A stretch of 64,000 nt of DNA from Crossaster papposus. Its lineage: Eukaryota > Echinodermata > Asteroidea > Velatida > Solasteridae. Under the pieces are notes generated by a model. The model was given only the letters and a program-made list of their open reading frames with translations, was not told the DNA's origin and did not search any database. The position numbers and the translations under genes are program-made. Positions 35,301 to 48,100 of this stretch are shown piece by piece. The stretch is taken from contig JBAIAA010000783.1 of assembly GCA_037893245.1 (NCBI GenBank), positions 310,001-374,000 on the forward strand. The letters run 5' to 3'. Position 1 is the first letter of the stretch. Each line of letters opens with the position of its first letter.

Positions 35301-37014
35301 CCAAGGTGTCGAGCTTTACGCGCTCAACACTACCCGCTCTTATTATGGGAGACGAGGTACGGTTCAGGGTTGGAAATAAAGTGAGCCCTGGGGACAGAAT
35401 GTTGATTCCAGCTAGGTTTAAACACTTCCAGCCATGTCTTCGTCGTCCGTTTAATACCGGCCACGTGACGGGCTCTCGACCAATAGGAATGCGTAAACTG
35501 TACCAGGTATTTATGAATAAGGGAATAAATGTGTGTTCGAGAGGTTTTAATCACTCTGTTTAATACCGATTGGAGTCTGGGTGCTGATAATTACCCGAGC
35601 CGAAGGCGAGGGTAATTATCAGCACCCAGACTCCAAGAGGTATTAAACAGAGTGATTAATACCGACCGAACACACATTTATTCCCATTCATAAATACCTT
35701 TTTTGTAAAATTCAGCCCCAAAAGACCCGAAAATTCCGGAAAATTGTCGCATGTAAATTTCGGTGTTTCGTCATTCTGTCTGTGTCAAATGACATGTTTC
35801 CGCCTCTGTCGCTCTCTACACAATACATGCAATAAAGCGTATTTACTGTGAACCAGACTATTACTGCCATTGACAACCTCGTTCCCAAGGTGTCGAGCTC
35901 TACGCGCTCAACGCTACCCGCTCTTATTATTGGATACGAGGTACGGTTCAGGGTTGGAAATAAAGTGAGCCCTGGGGACGGAATGTTGATTCCAGCTAGG
36001 TTTAAACACTTCCACCATGTCTTCATCGTCCGTTTAATACTGGCCACGTGACGGGCTCTCGACCAATAGGAATGCGTAAACTGTCCCAGGTATTTATGAA
36101 TAAGGGAATAAATGTGTGTTCGAGAGGTTTTAATCACTCTGTTTAATACCGATTGGAGTCTGGGTGCTGATAATTACCCGAGCCGAAGGCGAGGGTAATT
36201 ATCAGCACCCAGACTCCAAGAGGTATTAAACAGAGTGATTAGTACCGACGGAACACACATTTATTCCCATTCATAAATACCTTTTTTGTAAAATTCAGCC
36301 CCAAAAGACCCGAAAATTCCGGAAAATTGTCGCATGTAAATTTCGGTGTTTCGTCATTCTGTCTGTGTCAAATGACATGTTTCCGCCTCTGTCGCTCTCT
36401 ACACAATACATGCAATAAAGCGTATTTACTGTGAACCAGACTATTACTGCCATTGGCAACCTCGTTCCCAAGGTGTCGAGCTTTACGCGCTCAACACTAC
36501 CCGCTCTTATTATTGGAGACGAGGTACGGTTCAGGGTTGGAAATAAAGTGAGCCCTGGGGACGGAATGTTGACTCCAGCTAGGTTTAAACACTTCCAGCC
36601 TTGTCTTCATCGTCCGTTTAATACCGGCCACGTGACGGGCTCTCGACCAATAGGAATGCGTAAACTGTCCCAGGTATTTATGAATAAGGGAATAAATGTG
36701 TGTTCGAGAGGTTTTAATCACTCTGTTTAATACCGATTGGAGTCTGGGTGCTGATAATTACCCGAGCCGAAGGCGAGGGTAATTATCAGCACCCAGACTC
36801 CAAGAGGTATTAAACAGAGTAATTAATACCGACCGAACACACATTTATTCCCATTCATAAATACCTTTTTTGTAAAATTCAGCCCCAAAAGACCCGAAAA
36901 TTCCGAAAAATTGTCGCATGTAAATTTCGGTGTTTCGTCATTCTGTCTGTGTCAAATGACATGTTTCCGCCTCTGTCGCTCTCTACACAATACATGCAAT
37001 AAAGCGTATTTACT
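32346..37014 (+). repeat. Eight-monomer higher-order repeat, first copy (4669 bp)
   Basis: The monomer order is S-c-F-K-Q-S-chimera-T, with anchors 32346, 32930, 33513, 34097, 34680, 35264, 35848 and 36431. S has CATTAGCAACC, TTATGGGAGACG, CTTCGTCGTCC and CTGTACCAGG. F has TTCAGGTTTGG and CAATAGAAATG. K has AATAAAAAGAGCC and CTTCCACCATG. Q has CAATTAAGCG, GTCAAATGTAAAT and GCTAAGTTTAAAC. Each variant set recurs 4669 bp downstream. F is preceded by GCCCTTAAAGACC, shared with the second copy. Confidence 0.92.
35848..36430 (+). repeat. Chimeric monomer from unequal exchange
   Basis: Its 5' part carries CTATTACTGCC and GACAACC (A at 35873) like the monomer at 40517. From C35900 onward it carries GAGCTCTACG, CAACGCTACC, GGATACGAGG, CTTCCACCATG and then GATTAGTACCGACGG, all shared with the monomer at 41101. 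The switch lies between about 35874 and 35899. AATACTGGCC near 36037 is private. The simplest reading is loss of exactly one monomer by recombination between adjacent units. Insertion in the other copy cannot be excluded. Confidence 0.82.
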
Positions 37015-40000
37015 GTGAACCAGACTATTACTGCCATTAGCAACCTCGTTCCCAAGGTGTCGAGCTTTACGCGCTCAACACTACCCGCTCTTATTATGGG
37101 AGACGAGGTACGGTTCAGGGTTGGAAATAAAGTGAGCCCTGGGGACAGAATGTTGATTCCAGCTAGGTTTAAACACTTCCAGCCATGTCTTCGTCGTCCG
37201 TTTAATACCGGCCACGTGACGGGCTCTCGACCAATAGGAATGCGTAAACTGTACCAGGTATTTATGAATAAGGGAATAAATGTGTGTTCGAGAGGTTTTA
37301 ATCACTCTGTTTAATACCGATTGGAGTCTGGGTGCTGATAATTACCCGAGCCGAAGGCGAGGGTAATTATCAGCACACAGACTCCAAGAGGTATTAAACA
37401 AAGTGATTAATACCGACCGAACACACATTTATTCCCATTCATAAATACCTTTTTTGTAAAATTCAGCCCCAAAAGACCCGAAAATTCCGGAAAATTGTCG
37501 CATGTAAATTTCGGTGTTTCGTCATTCTGTCTGTGTCAAATGACATGTTTCCGCCTCTGTCGCTCTCTACACAATACATGCAATAAAGCGTATTTACTGT
37601 GAACCAGACTATTACTGCCATTGGCAACCTCGTTCCCAAGGTGTCGAGCTTTACGCGCTCAACACTACCCGCTCTTATTATTGGAGACGAGGTACGGTTC
37701 AGGGTTGGAAATAAAGTGAGCCCTGGGGACGGAATGTTGATTCCAGCTAGGTTTAAACACTTCCAGCCATGTCTTCATCGTCCGTTTAATACCGGCCACG
37801 TGACGGGCTCTCGACCAATAGGAATGCGTAAACTGTCCCAGGTATTTATGAATAAGGGAATAAATGTGTGTTCGAGAGGTTTTAATCACTCTGTTTAATA
37901 CCGATTGGAGTCTGGGTGCTGATAATTACCCGAGCCGAAGGCGAGAGTAATTATCAGCACCCAGACTCCAAGAGGTATTAAACAGAGTGATTAATACCGA
38001 CCGAACACACATTTATTCCCATTCATAAATACTTTTTTGTAAAATTCAGCCCTTAAAGACCCGAAAATTCCGGAAAATTGTCGCATGTAAATTTCGGTGT
38101 TTCGTCATTCTGTCTGTGTCAAATGACATGTTTCCGCCTCTGTCGCTCTCTACACAATACATGCAATAAAGCGTATTTACTGTGAACCAGACTATTACTG
38201 CCATTGGCAACCTCGTTCCCAAGGTGTCGAGCTTTACGCGCTCAACACTACCCGCTCTTATTATTGGAGACGAGGTACGGTTCAGGTTTGGAAATAAAGT
38301 GAGCCCTGGGGACGGAATGTTGATTCCAGCTAGGTTTAAACACTTCCAGCCATGTCTTCATCGTCCGTCTAATACCGGCCACGTGACGGGCTCTCGACCA
38401 ATAGAAATGCGTAAACTGTCACAGGTATTTATGAATAAGGGAATAAATGTGTGTTCGAGAGGTTTTAATCACTCTGTTTAATACCGATTGGAGTCTGGGT
38501 GCTGATAATTACCCGAGCCGAAGGCGAGGATAATTATCAGCACCCAGACTCCAAGAGGTATTAAACAGAGTGATTAATACCGACCGAACACACATTTATT
38601 CCCATTCATAAATACCTTTTTTGTAAAATTCAGCCCCAAAAGACCCGAAAATTCCGGAAAATTGTCGCATGTAAATTTCGGTGTTTCGTCATTCTGTCTG
38701 TGTCAAATGACATGTTTCCGCCTCTGTCGCTCTCTACACAATACATGCAATAAAGCGTATTTACTGTGAACCAGACTAATACTGCCATTGGCAACCTCGT
38801 TCCCAAGGTGTCGAGCTTTACGCGCTCAACGCTACCCGCTCTTATTATTGGATACGAGGTACGGTTCAGGGTTGGAAATAAAAAGAGCCCTGGGGACGGA
38901 ATGTTGATTCCAGCTAGGTTTAAACACTTCCACCATGTCTTCATCGTCCGTTTAATACCGGCCACGTGACGGGCTCTCGACCAATAGGAATGCGTAAACT
39001 GTCCCAGGTATTTATGAATAAGGGAATAAATGTGTGTTCGAGAGGTTTTAATCACTCTGTTTAATACCGATTGGAGTCTGGGTGCTGATAATTACCCGAG
39101 CCGAAGGCGAGGGTAATTATCAGCACCCAGACTCCAAGAGGTATTAAACAGAGTGATTAATACCGACGGAACACACATTTATTCCCATTCATAAATACCT
39201 TTTTTGTAAAATTCAGCCCCAAAAGTCCCGAAAATTCCGGAAAATTGTCAAATGTAAATTTCGGTGTTTCGTCATTCTGTCTGTGTCAAATGAAATGTTT
39301 CCGCCTCTGTCGCTCTCTACACAATACATGCAATTAAGCGTATTTACTGTGAACCAGACTATTACTGCCATTGGCAACCTCGTTCCCAAGGTGTCGAGCT
39401 TTACGCGCTCAACACTACCCGCTCTTATTATTGGAGACGAGGTACGGTTCAGGGTTGGAAATAAAGTGAGCCCTGGGGACGGAATGTTGATTCCAGCTAA
39501 GTTTAAACACTTCCAGCCATGTCTTCATCGTCCGTTTAATACCGGCCACGTGACGGGCTCTCGACCAATAGGAATGCGTAAACTGTCCCAGGTATTTATG
39601 AATAAGGGAATAAATGTGTGTTCGAGAGGTTTTAATCACTCTGTTTAATACCGATTGGAGTCTGGGTGCTGATAATTACCCGAGCCGAAGGCGAGGGTAA
39701 TTATCAGCACCCAGACTCCAAGAGGTATTAAACAGAGTGATTAATACCGACCGAACACACATTTATTCCCATTCATAAATACCTTTTTTGTAAAATTCAG
39801 CCCCAAAAGACCCGAAAATTCCGAAAAATTGTCGCATGTAAATTTCGGTGTTTCGTCATTCTGTCTGTGTCAAATGACATGTTTCCGCTTCTGTCGCTCT
39901 CTACACAATACATGCAATAAAGCGTATTTACTGTGAACCAGACTATTACTGCCATTAGCAACCTCGTTCCCAAGGTGTCGAGCTTTACGCGCTCAACACT

Positions 40001-41683
40001 ACCCGCTCTTATTATGGGAGACGAGGTACGGTTCAGGGTTGGAAATAAAGTGAGCCCTGGGGACAGAATGTTGATTCCAGCTAGGTTTAAACACTTCCAG
40101 CCATGTCTTCGTCGTCCGTTTAATACCGGCCACGTGACGGGCTCTCGACCAATAGGAATGCGTAAACTGTACCAGGTATTTATGAATAAGGGAATAAATG
40201 TGTGTTCGAGAGGTTTTAATCACTCTGTTTAATACCGATTGGAGTCTGGGTGCTGATAATTACCCGAGCCGAAGGCGAGGGTAATTATCAGCACCCAGAC
40301 TCCAAGAGGTATTAAACAGAGTGATTAATACCGACCGAACACACATTTATTCCCATTCATAAATACCTTTTTTGTAAAATTCAGCCCCAAAAGACCCGAA
40401 AATTCCGGAAAATTGTCGCATGTAAATTTCGGTGTTTCGTCATTCTGTCTGTGTCAAATGACATGTTTCCGCCTCTGTCGCTCTCTACACAATACATGCA
40501 ATAAAGCGTATTTACTGTGAACCAGACTATTACTGCCATTGACAACCTCGTTCCCAAGGTGTCGAGCTTTACGCGCTCAACACTACCCGCTCTTATTATT
40601 GGAGACGAGGTACGGTTCAGGGTTGGAAATAAAGTGAGCCCTGGGGACGGAATGTTGATTCCAGCTAGGTTTAAACACTTCCAGCCATGTCTTCATCGTC
40701 CGTCTAATACCGGCCACGTGACGGGCTCTCGACCAATAGGAATGCGTAAACTGTCCCAGGTATTTATGAATAAGGGAATAAATGTGTGTTCGAGAGGTTT
40801 TAATCACTCTGTTTAATACCGATTGGAGTCTGGGTGCTGATAATTACCCGAGCCGAAGGCGAGGGTAATTATCAGCACCCAGACTCCAAGAGGTATTAAA
40901 CAGAGTGATTAATACCGACCGAACACACATTTATTCCCATTCATAAATACCTTTTTTGTAAAATTCAGCCCCAAAAGACCCGAAAATTCCGGAAAATTGT
41001 CGCATGTAAATTTCGGTGTTTCGTCATTCTGTCTGTGTCAAATGACATGTTTCCGCCTCTGTCGCTCTCTACACAATACATGCAATAAAGCGTATTTACT
41101 GTGAACCAGACTAATACTGCCATTGGCAACCTCGTTCCCAAGGTGTCGAGCTCTACGCGCTCAACGCTACCCGCTCTTATTATTGGATACGAGGTACGGT
41201 TCAGGGTTGGAAATAAAGTGAGCCCTGGGGACGGAATGTTGATTCCAGCTAGGTTTAAACACTTCCACCATGTCTTCATCGTCCGTTTAATACCGGCCAC
41301 GTGACGGGCTCTCGACCAATAGGAATGCGTAAACTGTCCCAGGTATTTATGAATAAGGGAATAAATGTGTGTTCGAGAGGTTTTAATCACTCTGTTTAAT
41401 ACCGATTGGAGTCTGGGTGCTGATAATTACCCGAGCCGAAGGCGAGGGTAATTATCAGCACCCAGACTCCAAGAGGTATTAAACAGAGTGATTAGTACCG
41501 ACGGAACACACATTTATTCCCATTCATAAATACCTTTTTTGTAAAATTCAGCCCCAAAAGACCCGAAAATTCCGGAAAATTGTCGCATGTAAATTTCGGT
41601 GTTTCGTCATTCTGTCTGTGTCAAATGACATGTTTCCGCCTCTGTCGCTCTCTACACAATACATGCAATAAAGCGTATTTACT
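37015..41683 (+). repeat. Eight-monomer higher-order repeat, second copy
   Basis: Anchors 37015, 37599, 38182, 38766, 39349 and 39933 repeat the S-c-F-K-Q-S series of the first copy at a spacing of 4669 bp, including private variants such as TTAAAGACC, AATAAAAAGAGCC and TTTCCGCTTCTG. The copies differ by very few substitutions. Instead of the single chimeric monomer of the first copy there are two separate monomers, 40517 (CATTGACAACC, CGTCTAATACC) and 41101 (GAGCTCTACG, CTTCCACCATG). The T monomer that should follow starts at 41684, so this copy is one monomer longer. Confidence 0.92.
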
Positions 41684-44600
41684 GTGAACCAGACTATTAC
41701 TGCCATTGGCAACCTCGTTCCCAAGGTGTCGAGCTTTACGCGCTCAACACTACCCGCTCTTATTATTGGAGACGAGGTACGGTTCAGGGTTGGAAATAAA
41801 GTGAGCCCTGGGGACGGAATGTTGACTCCAGCTAGGTTTAAACACTTCCAGCCATGTCTTCATCGTCCGTTTAATACCGGCCACGTGACGGGCTCTCGAC
41901 CAATAGGAATGCGTAAACTGTCCCAGGTATTTATGAATAAGGGAATAAATGTGTGTTCGAGAGGTTTTAATCACTCTGTTTAATACCGATTGGAGTCTGG
42001 GTGCTGATAGTTACCCGAGCCGAAGGCGAGGGTAATTATCAGCACCCAGACTCCAAGAGGTATTAAACAGAGTAATTAATACCGACCGAACACACATTTA
42101 TTCCCATTCATAAATACCTTTTTTGTAAAATTCAGCCCCAAAAGACCCGAAAATTCCGGAAAATTGTCGCATGTAAATTTCGGTGTTTCGTCATTCTGTC
42201 TGTGTCAAATGACATGTTTCCGCCTCTGTCGCTCTCTACACAATACATGTAATAAAGCGTATTTACTGTGAACCAGACTAATACTGCCATTGGCAACCTC
42301 GTTCCCAAGGTGTCGAGCTTTACGCGTTCAACGCTACCCGCTCTTATTATTGGAGACGAGGTACGGTTCAGGGTTGGAAATAAAGTGAGCCCTGGGGACG
42401 GAATGTTGATTCCAGCTAGGTTTAAACACTTCCAGCCATGTCTTCATCGTCCGTTTAATACCGGCCACGTGACGGGCTCTCGACCAATAGGAATGCGTAA
42501 ACTGTCCCAGGTATTTATGAATAAGGGAATAAATGTGTGTTCGAGAGGTTTTAATCACTCTGTTTAATACCGATTGGAGTCTGGGTGCTGATAATTACCC
42601 GAGCCGAAGGCGAGGGTAATTATCAGCACCCAGACTCCAAGAGGTATTAAACAGAGTGATTAATACCGACCGAACACACATTTATTCCCATTCATAAATA
42701 CTTTTTTGTAAAATTCAGCCCCAAAAGACCCGAAAATTCCGGAAAATTGTCGCATGTAAATTTCGGTGTTTCGTCATTCTGTCTGTGTCAAATGACATGT
42801 TTCCGCCTCTGTCGCTCTCTACACAATACATGCAATAAAGCGTATTTACTGTGAACCAGACTATTACTGCCATTGGCAACCTCGTTCCCAAGGTGTCGAG
42901 CTTTACGCGCTCAACACTACCCGCTCTTATTATTGGAGACGAGGTACGGTTCAGGGTTGGAAATAAAGTGAGCCGTGGGGACGGAATGTTGACTCCAGCT
43001 AGGTTTAAACACTTCCAGCCATGTCTTCATCGTCCGTTTAATACCGGCCACGTGACGGGCTCTCGACCAATAGGAATGCGTAAACTGTCCCAGGTATTTA
43101 TGAATAAGGGAATAAATGTGTGTTCGAGAGGTTTTAATCACTCTGTTTAATACCGATTGGAGTCTAGGTGCTGATAATTACCCGAGCCGAAGGCGAGGGT
43201 AATTATTAGCACCCAGACTCCAAGAGGTATTAAACAGAGTAATTAATACCGACCGAACACACATTTATTCCCATTCATAAATACCTTTTTTGTAAAATTC
43301 AGCCCCAAAAGACCCGAAAATTCCGGAAAATTGTCGCATGTAAATTTCGGTGTTTCGTCATTCTGTTTGTGTCAAATGACATGTTTCCGCCTCTGTCGCT
43401 CTCTACACAATACATGCAATAAAGCGTATTTACTGTGAACCAGACTAATACTGCCATTGGCAACCTCGTTCCCAAGGTGTCGAGCTCTACGCGATCAACG
43501 CTACCCGCTCTTATTATTGGATACGAGGTACGGTTCAGGGTTGGAAATAAAGTGAGCCCTGGGGACGGAATGTTGATTCCAGCTAGGTTTAAACACTTCC
43601 ACCATGTCTTCATCGTCCGTTTAATACCGGCCACGTGACGGGCTCTCGACCAATAGGAATGCGTAAACTGTCCCAGGTATTTATGAATAAGGGAATAAAT
43701 GTGTGTTCGAGAGGTTTTAATCACTCTGTTTAATACCGATTGGAGTCTGGGTGCTGATAATTACCCGAGCCGAAGGCGAGGGTAATTATCAGCACCCAGA
43801 CCCCAAGAGGTATTAAACAGAGTGATTAGTACCGACGGAACACACATTTATTCCCATTCATAAATACTTTTTTGTAAAATTCAGCCCCAAAAGACCCGAA
43901 AATTCCGGAAAATTGTCGCATGTAAATTTCGGTGTTTCGTCATTCTGTCTGTGTCAAATGACATGTTTCCGCCTCTGTCGCTCTCTACACAATACATGCA
44001 ATAAAGCGTATTTACTGTGAACCAGACTATTACTGCCATTGGCAACCTCGTTCCCAAGGTGTCGAGCTTTACGCGCTCAACACTACCCGCTCTTATTATT
44101 GGAGACGAGGTACGGTTCAGGGTTGGAAATAAAGTGAGCCCTGGGGACGGAATGTTGATTCCAGCTAGGTTTAAACACTTCCAGCCATGTCTTCATCGTC
44201 CGTTTAATACCGGCCACGTGACGGGCTCTCGACCAATAGGAATGCGTAAACTGTCCCAGGTATTTATGAATAAGGGAATAAATGTGTGTTCGAGAGGTTT
44301 TAATCACTCTGTTTAATACCGATTGGAGTCTGGGTGCTGATAATTACCCGAGCCGAAGGCGAGGATAATTATCAGCACCCAGACTCCAAGAGGTATTAAA
44401 CAGAGTGATTAATACCGACCGAACACACATTTATTCCCATTCATAAATACCTTTTTTGTAAAATTCAGCCCCAAAAGACCCGAAAATTCCGGAAAATTGT
44501 CGCATGTAAATTTCGGTGTTTCGTCATTCTGTCTGTGTCAAATGACATGTTTCCGCCTCTGTCGCTCTCTACACAATACATGCAATAAAGCGTATTTACT

Positions 44601-45184
44601 GTGAACCAGACTATTACTGCCATTGGCAACCTCGTTCCCAAGGTGTCGAGCTTTACGCGCTCAACACTACCCGCTCTTATTATTGGAGACGAGGTACGGT
44701 TCAGGGTTGGAAATAAAGTGAGCCCTGGGGACGGAATGTTGACTCCAGCTAGGTTTAAACACTTCCAGCCATGTCTTCATCGTCCGTTTAATACCGGCCA
44801 CGTGACGGGCTCTCGACCAATAGGAATGCGTAAACTGTCCCAGGTATTTATGAATAAGGGAATAAATGTGTGTTCGAGAGGTTTTAATCACTCTGTTTAA
44901 TACCGATTGGAGTCTGGGTGCTGATAATTACCCGAGCCGAAGGCGAGGGTAATTATCAGCACCCAGACTCCAAGAGGTATTAAACAGAGTGATTAATACC
45001 GACCGAACACACATTTATTCCCATTCATAAATACCTTTTTTGTAAAATTCCGCCCCAAAAGACCCGAAAATTCCGGAAAATTGTCGCATGTAAATTTCGG
45101 TGTTTCGTCATTCTGTCTGTGTCAAATGACATGTTTCCGCCTCTATCGCTCTCTACACAATACATGCAATAAAGCGTATTTACT
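41684..45184 (+). repeat. Alternating T and N-type monomers
   Basis: T monomers (TTGACTCCAGC; 41684, 42851, 44601) alternate with monomers reading CTAATACTGCC (42268, 43435). Both 41684 and 42851 are followed by GAGTAATTAATACC near 42071 and 43239, which gives a weak 1167-bp dimer pattern. The 43435 monomer shares GAGCTCTACG, CTTCCACCATG and GATTAGTACCGACGG with 41101. Small stem changes occur at GATAGTTACC near 42007 and AATTATTAGC near 43201. Confidence 0.8.
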
Positions 45185-48100
45185 GTGAACCAGACTATTA
45201 CTGCCATTGGCAACCTCGTTCCCAAGGTGTCGAGCTTTACGCGCTCAACACTACCCGCTCTTATTATTGGAGACGAGGTACGGTTCAGGGTTGGAAATAA
45301 AGTGAGCCCTGGGGACGGAATGTTGATTCCAGCTAGGTTTAAACACTTCCAGCCATGTCTTCATCGTCCGTTTAATACCGGCCACGTGACGGGCTCTCGA
45401 CCAATAGGAATGCGTAAACTGTCCCAGGTATTTATGAATAAGGGAATAAATGTGTGTTCGAGAGGTTTTAATCACTCTGTTTAATACCGATTGGAGTCTG
45501 GGTGCTGATAATTACCCGAGCCGAAGGCGAGGGTAATTATTAGCACCCAGACTCCAAGAGGTATTAAACAGAGTGATTAATACCGACCGAACACACATTT
45601 ATTCCCATTCATAAATACCTTTTTTGTAAAATTCCGCCCCAAAAGACCCGAAAATTCCGGAAAATTGTCGCATGTAAATTTCGGTGTTTCGTCATTCTGT
45701 CTGTGTCAAATGACATGTTTCCGCCTCTATCGCTCTCTACACAATACATGCAATAAAGCGTATTTACTGTGAACCAGACTATTACTGCCATTGGCAACCT
45801 CGTTCCCAAGGTGTCGAGCTTTACGCGCTCAACACTACCCGCTCTTATTATTGGAGACGAGGTACGGTTCAGGGTTGGAAATAAAGTGAGCCCTGGGGAC
45901 GGAATGTTGATTCCAGCTAGGTTTAAACACTTCCAGCCATGTCTTCATCGTCCGTTTAATACCGGTCACGTGACGGGCTCTCGACCAATAGGAATGCGTA
46001 AACTGTCCCAGGTATTTATGAATAAGGGAATAAATGTGTGTTCGAGAGGTTTTAATCACTCTGTTTAATACCGATTGGAGTCTGGGTGCTGATAATTACC
46101 CGAGCCGAAGGCGAGGGTAATTATCAGCACCCAGACTCCAAGAGGTATTAAACAGAGTGATTAATACCGACCGAACACACATTTATTCCCATTCATAAAT
46201 ACCTTTTTTGTAAAATTCAGCCCCAAAAGACCCGAAAATTCCGGAAAATTGTCGCATGTAAATTTCGGTGTTTTGTCATTCTGTCTGTGTCAAATGACAT
46301 GTTTCCGCCTCTGTCGCTCTCTACACAATACATGCAATAAAGCGTATTTACTGTGAACCAGACTATTACTGCCATTGGCAACCTCGTTCCCAAGGTGTCG
46401 AGCTTTACGCGCTCAACACTACCCGCTCTTATTATTGGAGACGAGGTACGGTTCAGGGTTGGAAATAAAGTGAGCCCTGGGGACGGAATGTTGATTCCAG
46501 CTAGGTTTAAACACTTCCAGCCATGTCTTCATCGTCCGTTTAATACCGGTCACGTGACGGGCTCTCGACCAATAGGAATGCGTAAACTGTCCCAGGTATT
46601 TATGAATAAGGGAATAAATGTGTGTTCGAGAGGTTTTAATCACTCTGTTTAATACCGATTGGAGTCTGGGTGCTGATAATTACCCGAGCCGAAGGCGAGG
46701 GTAATTATCAGCACCCAGACTCCAAGAGGTATTAAACAGAGTGATTAATACCGACCGAACACACATTTATTCCCATTCATAAATACCTTTTTTGTAAAAT
46801 TCAGCCCCAAAAGACCCGAAAATTCCGGAAAATTGTCGCATGTAAATTTCGGTGTTTCGTCATTCTGTCTGTGTCAAATGACATGTTTCCGCCTCTGTCG
46901 CTCTCTACACAATACATGCAATAAAGCGTATTTACTGTGAACCAGACTATTACTGCCATTGGCAACCTCGTTCCCAAGGTGTCGAGCTTTACGCGCTCAA
47001 CACTACCCGCTCTTATTATTGGAGACGAGGTACGGTTCAGGGTTGGAAATAAAGTGAGCCCTGGGGACGGAATGTTGATTCCAGCTAGGTTTAAACACTT
47101 CCAGCCATGTCTTCATCGTCCGTTTAATACCGGTCACGTGACGGGCTCTCGACCAATAGGAATGCGTAAACTGTCCCAGGTATTTATGAATAAGGGAATA
47201 AATGTGTGTTCGAGAGGTTTTAATCACTCTGTTTAATACCGATTGGAGTCTGGGTGCTGATAATTACCCGAGCCGAAGGCGAGGGTAATTATCAGCACCC
47301 AGACTCCAAGAGGTATTAAACAGAGTGATTAATACCGACCGAACACACATTTATTCCCATTCATAAATACCTTTTTTGTAAAATTCAGCCCCAAAAGACC
47401 CGAAAATTCCGGAAAATTGTCGCATGTAAATTTCGGTGTTTCGTCATTCTGTCTGTGTCAAATGACATGTTTCCGCCTCTGTCGCTCTCTACACAATACA
47501 TGCAATAAAGCGTATTTACTGTGAACCAGACTATTACTGCCATTGGCAACCTCGTTCCCAAGGTGTCGAGCTTTACGCGCTCAACACTACCCGCTCTTAT
47601 TATTGGAGACGAGGTACGGTTCAGGGTTGGAAATAAAGTGAGCCCTGGGGACGGAATGTTGATTCCAGCTAGGTTTAAACACTTCCAGCCATGTCTTCAT
47701 CGTCCGTTTAATACCGGCCACGTGACGGGCTCTCGACCAATAGGAATGCGTAAACTGTCCCAGGTATTTATGAATAAGGGAATAAATGTGTGTTCGAGAG
47801 GTTTTAATCACTCTGTTTAATACCGATTGGAGTCTGGGTGCTGATAATTACCCGAGCCGAAGGCGAGGGTAATTATCAGCACCCAGACTCCAAGAGGTAT
47901 TAAACAGAGTGATTAATACCGACCGAACACACATTTATTCCCATTCATAAATACCTTTTTTGTAAAATTCAGCCCCAAAAGACCCGAAAATTCCGGAAAA
48001 TTGTCGCATGTAAATTTCGGTGTTTCGTCATTCTGTCTGTGTCAAATGACATGTTTCCGCCTCTGTCGCTCTCTACACAATACATGCAATAAAGCGTATT

